From Hippopus hippopus (lineage: Eukaryota > Mollusca > Bivalvia > Cardiida > Cardiidae): 64,000 nt of DNA. The translations under genes were made by a program, and so were the position numbers. The stretch lies in NCBI GenBank assembly GCA_946811185.2, contig OX328108.1:17927239-17991238 (forward strand), written 5' to 3'. This document shows positions 61,352-64,000 of the stretch, in pieces (position 1 is the stretch's first letter; the number at the start of each line of letters is the position of its first letter). The notes beneath the pieces were generated by a model. The model was not told the origin of the DNA and did no database searches. It saw only the letters and a program-made list of their open reading frames with translations.

Positions 61352-61910
61352 CGTTTGATTGATTAATTGTACAGTGTTTAACGCAGTTTTCAACATTATT
61401 CAGTTATATCGCGGCGGCAAGAGCACCTAACCATGCATTCCTGGTTTTCCTTTTACCAGTACTCCGCACAGTATTCTTTCCAAGCCACTGGCTGCTTTCC
61501 CACATAACCATCGTCGAAACAGTGATCAGCGGTGAGAGAGGATTGAATCCTGTCGCAATGACTATCATCAATCCTCGGAAATAGTGTGATGTCCGTGGTC
61601 GTGAGGTAGAGCGTCGGCCTCGTAACCAAAAGGTCCTGAGTTCGAGACCCGGGAGCGAGTGTCAACTTTGGGATTTTTTATTGGCCCACACATTCGGCTC
61701 AAGTAGGCCTACTGGTGTAGTTCCCAGGAAGTAGAAGAGAGAGATTAATATAAATTGTAAAAATTTGTACATCAAATCGATGTAAAATAAATACGTTTAT
61801 GAAATCCTCGGAAAAAAATTGGCCGAGCCGGGGATCGAAGCAGCGACCTTCTGTTCTCAGGTCCTGTACGCTACCGACTGAGCTACCGGGGCTGGGCCGT
61901 AAGCTGTCGA
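61352..61910 (-). mobile_element. SINE-A split by a SINE-C
   Basis: Tail and body 61352-61581, head 61803-61910 (minus-strand gtagctcagtcggtagcgta A box, cttcgatcccc B box, ends ggccgagccggggatcg). Confidence 0.87.
61582..61802 (+). mobile_element. SINE-C with 12-bp target duplication
   Basis: Head 'gtcgtgaggtagagcgtcgg' and B box 'gagttcgagaccc', anticodon-loop position CGT (Thr-like). Flanked by AATCCTCGGAAA at 61570-61581 and 61803-61814. Confidence 0.9.
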
Positions 61911-61929
61911 AAGAGATCGAGTTTACATA

Positions 61930-62197
61930 AAATGGCTTGCAACACGAGAAAAGGGGGCATTCGGACATTTGTGTAAAGTGTCGTCTCTCATCAGCCTGAG
62001 CAGTTCGCGCAGGCTAATCCGAGACGGCACTTTACAACTACATTAGATTTTGTGCTACAGCAGACTTGCGCAAAACAGAAAATCACGTAAAAACGGAAAG
62101 TGTCGTTTCGGATTAGCCTGCTCGGACTGCGCAGGCTGATCCGAGACGACACTTTACACGTATGTCCGAATGCCTCTTTTCGCGTGTTGCAGGCTAA
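61930..62197. mobile_element. Family D element
   Basis: Ends 'gcaacacgagaaaagggggc' / 'cctcttttcgcgtgttgc'; same inner hairpins as the copy at 54168. Confidence 0.88.
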
Positions 62198-62319
62198 TTA
62201 TATGTGTATAATTGGTGCTGAAAAAAGAGTAATCCCTTGTACTGCTAAATAAGTAAACGAAAATTTCAAGCCGAAAGTAAAAACCCAAATGCTGCTCTTT
62301 CAATTTTAAGTTTTTAGAA

Positions 62320-62440
62320 AACATCTCTTTATCGGACAATGTAGAGTCAAGATCAGACTGAACGTTCTGTGCAGTCTGATCTTGATCTACACTCCACACA
62401 AAAAGTCACTGCTTCTCGCTTAGAAACGGAAGGGTTAACA
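62320..62440. mobile_element. Family B element
   Basis: 'caagatcagactgaacgttc' with 'gcagtctgatcttgatctac'; ends 'ggaagggttaa'. Confidence 0.75.
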
Positions 62441-62579
62441 GTTAACCATGGTTAAGACCACGCACACAGCTCCTTGTGGCGTTAGAGTATCTCGACGTAG
62501 ATGCACTTACGGGACTGAACCATATGCCATAAGATGTTGGATGTCGCTTTCTCGGGTGCCCTTCTACAAAGAGATTTGA

Positions 62580-62842
62580 GAGCCGAGCACAGTAGCTCAG
62601 TAGCTCAATTATAGAGCTTGAAACCAGGAAGTAGATAGTTCGATTCCCTAGCTCCGCCAAATTCTTTTCAAGGATTGCTGATGGTCATTGTGACAGGGTT
62701 CATTCTTCTCTCACTGCCGAAAATTTTTTTCGCTATGTTGATGTCGGAAAAATAGCAAGTGGCTTGGGAAGAATACTGTGCAGAATTCTGGTGAAAGAAA
62801 CTCCACGATAGAACGGAATGGTGCACAGGTCGCTGCGATACG
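62580..62842 (+). mobile_element. SINE-A
   Basis: Head 'agtagctcagtagctcaatt' with B box 'agttcgattcc'; body decayed at 'tatgttgatgtcggaaaaat'. Followed at once by a family A element. Confidence 0.8.
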
Positions 62843-62844
62843 GA

Positions 62845-63052
62845 ATTTTAATGACCCCGAGTAAGAAGCCATTGCAAACATTGTGGGAAAAGGAGAAAAT
62901 GCCGGTAACAAGCATTTTCTCCTTTTCCCATAATGTTTTCTACCTTTCCAAACTTGTGTGTGAGACAAATTACAATTTTTGAGTCACATTTAGTTTTGTC
63001 ATCTACAAATGCTTTCAATTTGGACAAGTCTAAAATTTTGTAGTAAAGAATC
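62845..63052 (+). mobile_element. Family A copy, left end replaced
   Basis: 'ttttaatgaccccgagtaag', core with centre 'ccggtaacaag', right end 'ttgtagtaaaga'. Confidence 0.82.
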
Positions 63053-63403
63053 AAAAAAGCCATTAAACACCACAAAAGAGACAAGAGACATGCGAATTCA
63101 GTGCTTCAAAAGGCGAAATTGTCCTATGTAGCCGGTTGGTATCCTAAGCCGTGGAATATTGTTAAGACTCAAGAGTTGTAAAAGCTATGCCTACTTTTTT
63201 CTTTTGAAGAAATCTATACTTTTTATTGTGACTGCCGTACCAAAGACAGTCACTTATGTTATAAGCTTGCTGATTCATTTAATATTTCATAGATATTGAG
63301 CGAAGTCATTAATATTCCATAGGAAGCTCATTTATTTACTTGTCGTGGTCTCTCTATTTCGTCAACTTTGAATGGGAGAGACGTCACCAGTCGAACGTAA
63401 TTC

Positions 63404-63478
63404 ATTGGTCACAGTGTGTCACATGACAGTGTTGCGTAGCAGATAACAGTTTCTTTTTACGGGAGGAATTTATTAATA
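63404..63478 (+). promoter_or_regulatory. Candidate core promoter of the right-edge gene
   Basis: An inverted CCAAT box (ATTGG, 63404-63408), a palindromic E-box/M-box GTCACATGAC (63418-63427) and an AT-rich TATA-like TTTATTAATA (63469-63478) lie in the expected order 50-125 bp before the ATG at 63530. This predicts a start near 63500 and a 5' UTR of about 30 nt. Each element is short and could occur by chance; the order and spacing carry the argument. Confidence 0.4.
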
Positions 63479-63529
63479 CCACGACAGACGTACACAACTG
63501 TACACGAGATTCTGTTTAGAATTTGAAAG

Positions 63530-63581
63530 ATGGAGAGAACAGTTATTTTGTTTGGGTTGATTGCGGTTGTTCTTCTGAACT
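63530..63581 (+). CDS. First coding exon of a secreted or membrane protein (partial gene)
   Basis: ATG at 63530 opens MERTVILFGLIAVVLLN, a short basic start and a hydrophobic run typical of a signal peptide, ended by a consensus donor T|GTAAGTA at 63582 (phase 1). The rest of the gene lies beyond the window, so the family is unknown. The intron that follows already contains a family A fragment (63698-63890). Small signal-peptide-only first exons are common in secreted animal proteins. Confidence 0.55.
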
Positions 63582-63697
63582 GTAAGTATATTTTAATATC
63601 AACACAGTCTTGTGGTATAGTTTTGTATTTCATAAAAAAAAAAACAATTTTTTCTTGAACGAATTATTGCTCGAAATGAATTTGCTGGTGACCACCC

Positions 63698-63890
63698 TCC
63701 CGGATGACAAAAATTAGACTCGTCCAGATTTAAAGCAGTTGCAGACGATAAATTAAATGTGGCTTAAATGATGAAAGTTATCTGTGAGAGGATATAAAAC
63801 ATTGTATTTTGTCCTTAGTTTCCAACCATGTTTTCTGAAGACATCTTCCTCAGGATCATCAAAACGCGGAATTCTTTAGTAAAGGTTAAG
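63698..63890 (-). mobile_element. Family A copy, core deleted
   Basis: 'gacaaaaattagactcgtcc' to 'ttagtaaaggttaa'; lies in intron 1 of the right-edge gene. Confidence 0.75.
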
Positions 63891-64000
63891 AACTGTTCTT
63901 GAAATGTCCTAAAATAATGACATCAAAGTTGACCTGCGTTTTCATACCTTAATTACATACCTTAAGTAATGCAAAAAAAAAAAAAAAAAATGCAAAAAAG

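Overview
This is AT-rich, intron-rich animal nuclear DNA, most likely from a bivalve mollusc of the heterodont group. The clues are a human-like USP40 gene whose introns are packed with short non-autonomous transposons, several tRNA-headed SINE families, and elements with about 160-bp core repeats resembling the 'pearl' / Helentron-associated elements of bivalves. The species call is inference; no rRNA, mitochondrial or taxon-specific gene is present.

The window holds one complete protein-coding gene. A USP40-type ubiquitin-specific protease runs left to right from ATG 3841 to TGA 53560. I could chain 29 coding exons, all with GT/AG borders and matching phases, giving 1,269 residues with no stop or frameshift. 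The order is a Cys box in exon 1, a Gln-Asp box in exon 4, zinc-finger CxxC pairs in exons 5 and 6, a His box in exon 8, the third catalytic box in exon 11, then a long ubiquitin-like C-terminal half and a charged tail. At the right edge (63530) the first exon of a second plus-strand gene begins with a signal-peptide-like sequence.

Layout. 1-3840: 5' flank with two inverted-repeat elements (about 460-1610 and exactly 2230-2890). 3841-53560: USP40. Its introns carry some 60 copies or fragments of a 221-bp hairpin element with TTAA target sites (called family A here), other hairpin families (B, C, D), SINEs, pearl-like elements, a Tc1 transposon with a broken transposase (intron 17) and a 3.57-kb hAT transposon with a perfect 8-bp target duplication and a 708-codon transposase reading frame (intron 21). 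53561-63530: intergenic DNA with more of the same families, a degenerate Tc/mariner element inserted in a family A copy, and a Tc transposase fragment. 63400-63581: promoter and exon 1 of the next gene.

The mobile elements are heavily nested, so relative ages can be read directly: Tc elements, a SINE, a pearl-like element, a family D element and even other family A copies sit inside older family A copies. I see no prokaryotic-type system, CRISPR array or operon. The strongest unusual signal is the density, fixed 221-bp length and near-perfect 49-bp palindromic core of family A inside a single transcribed gene.
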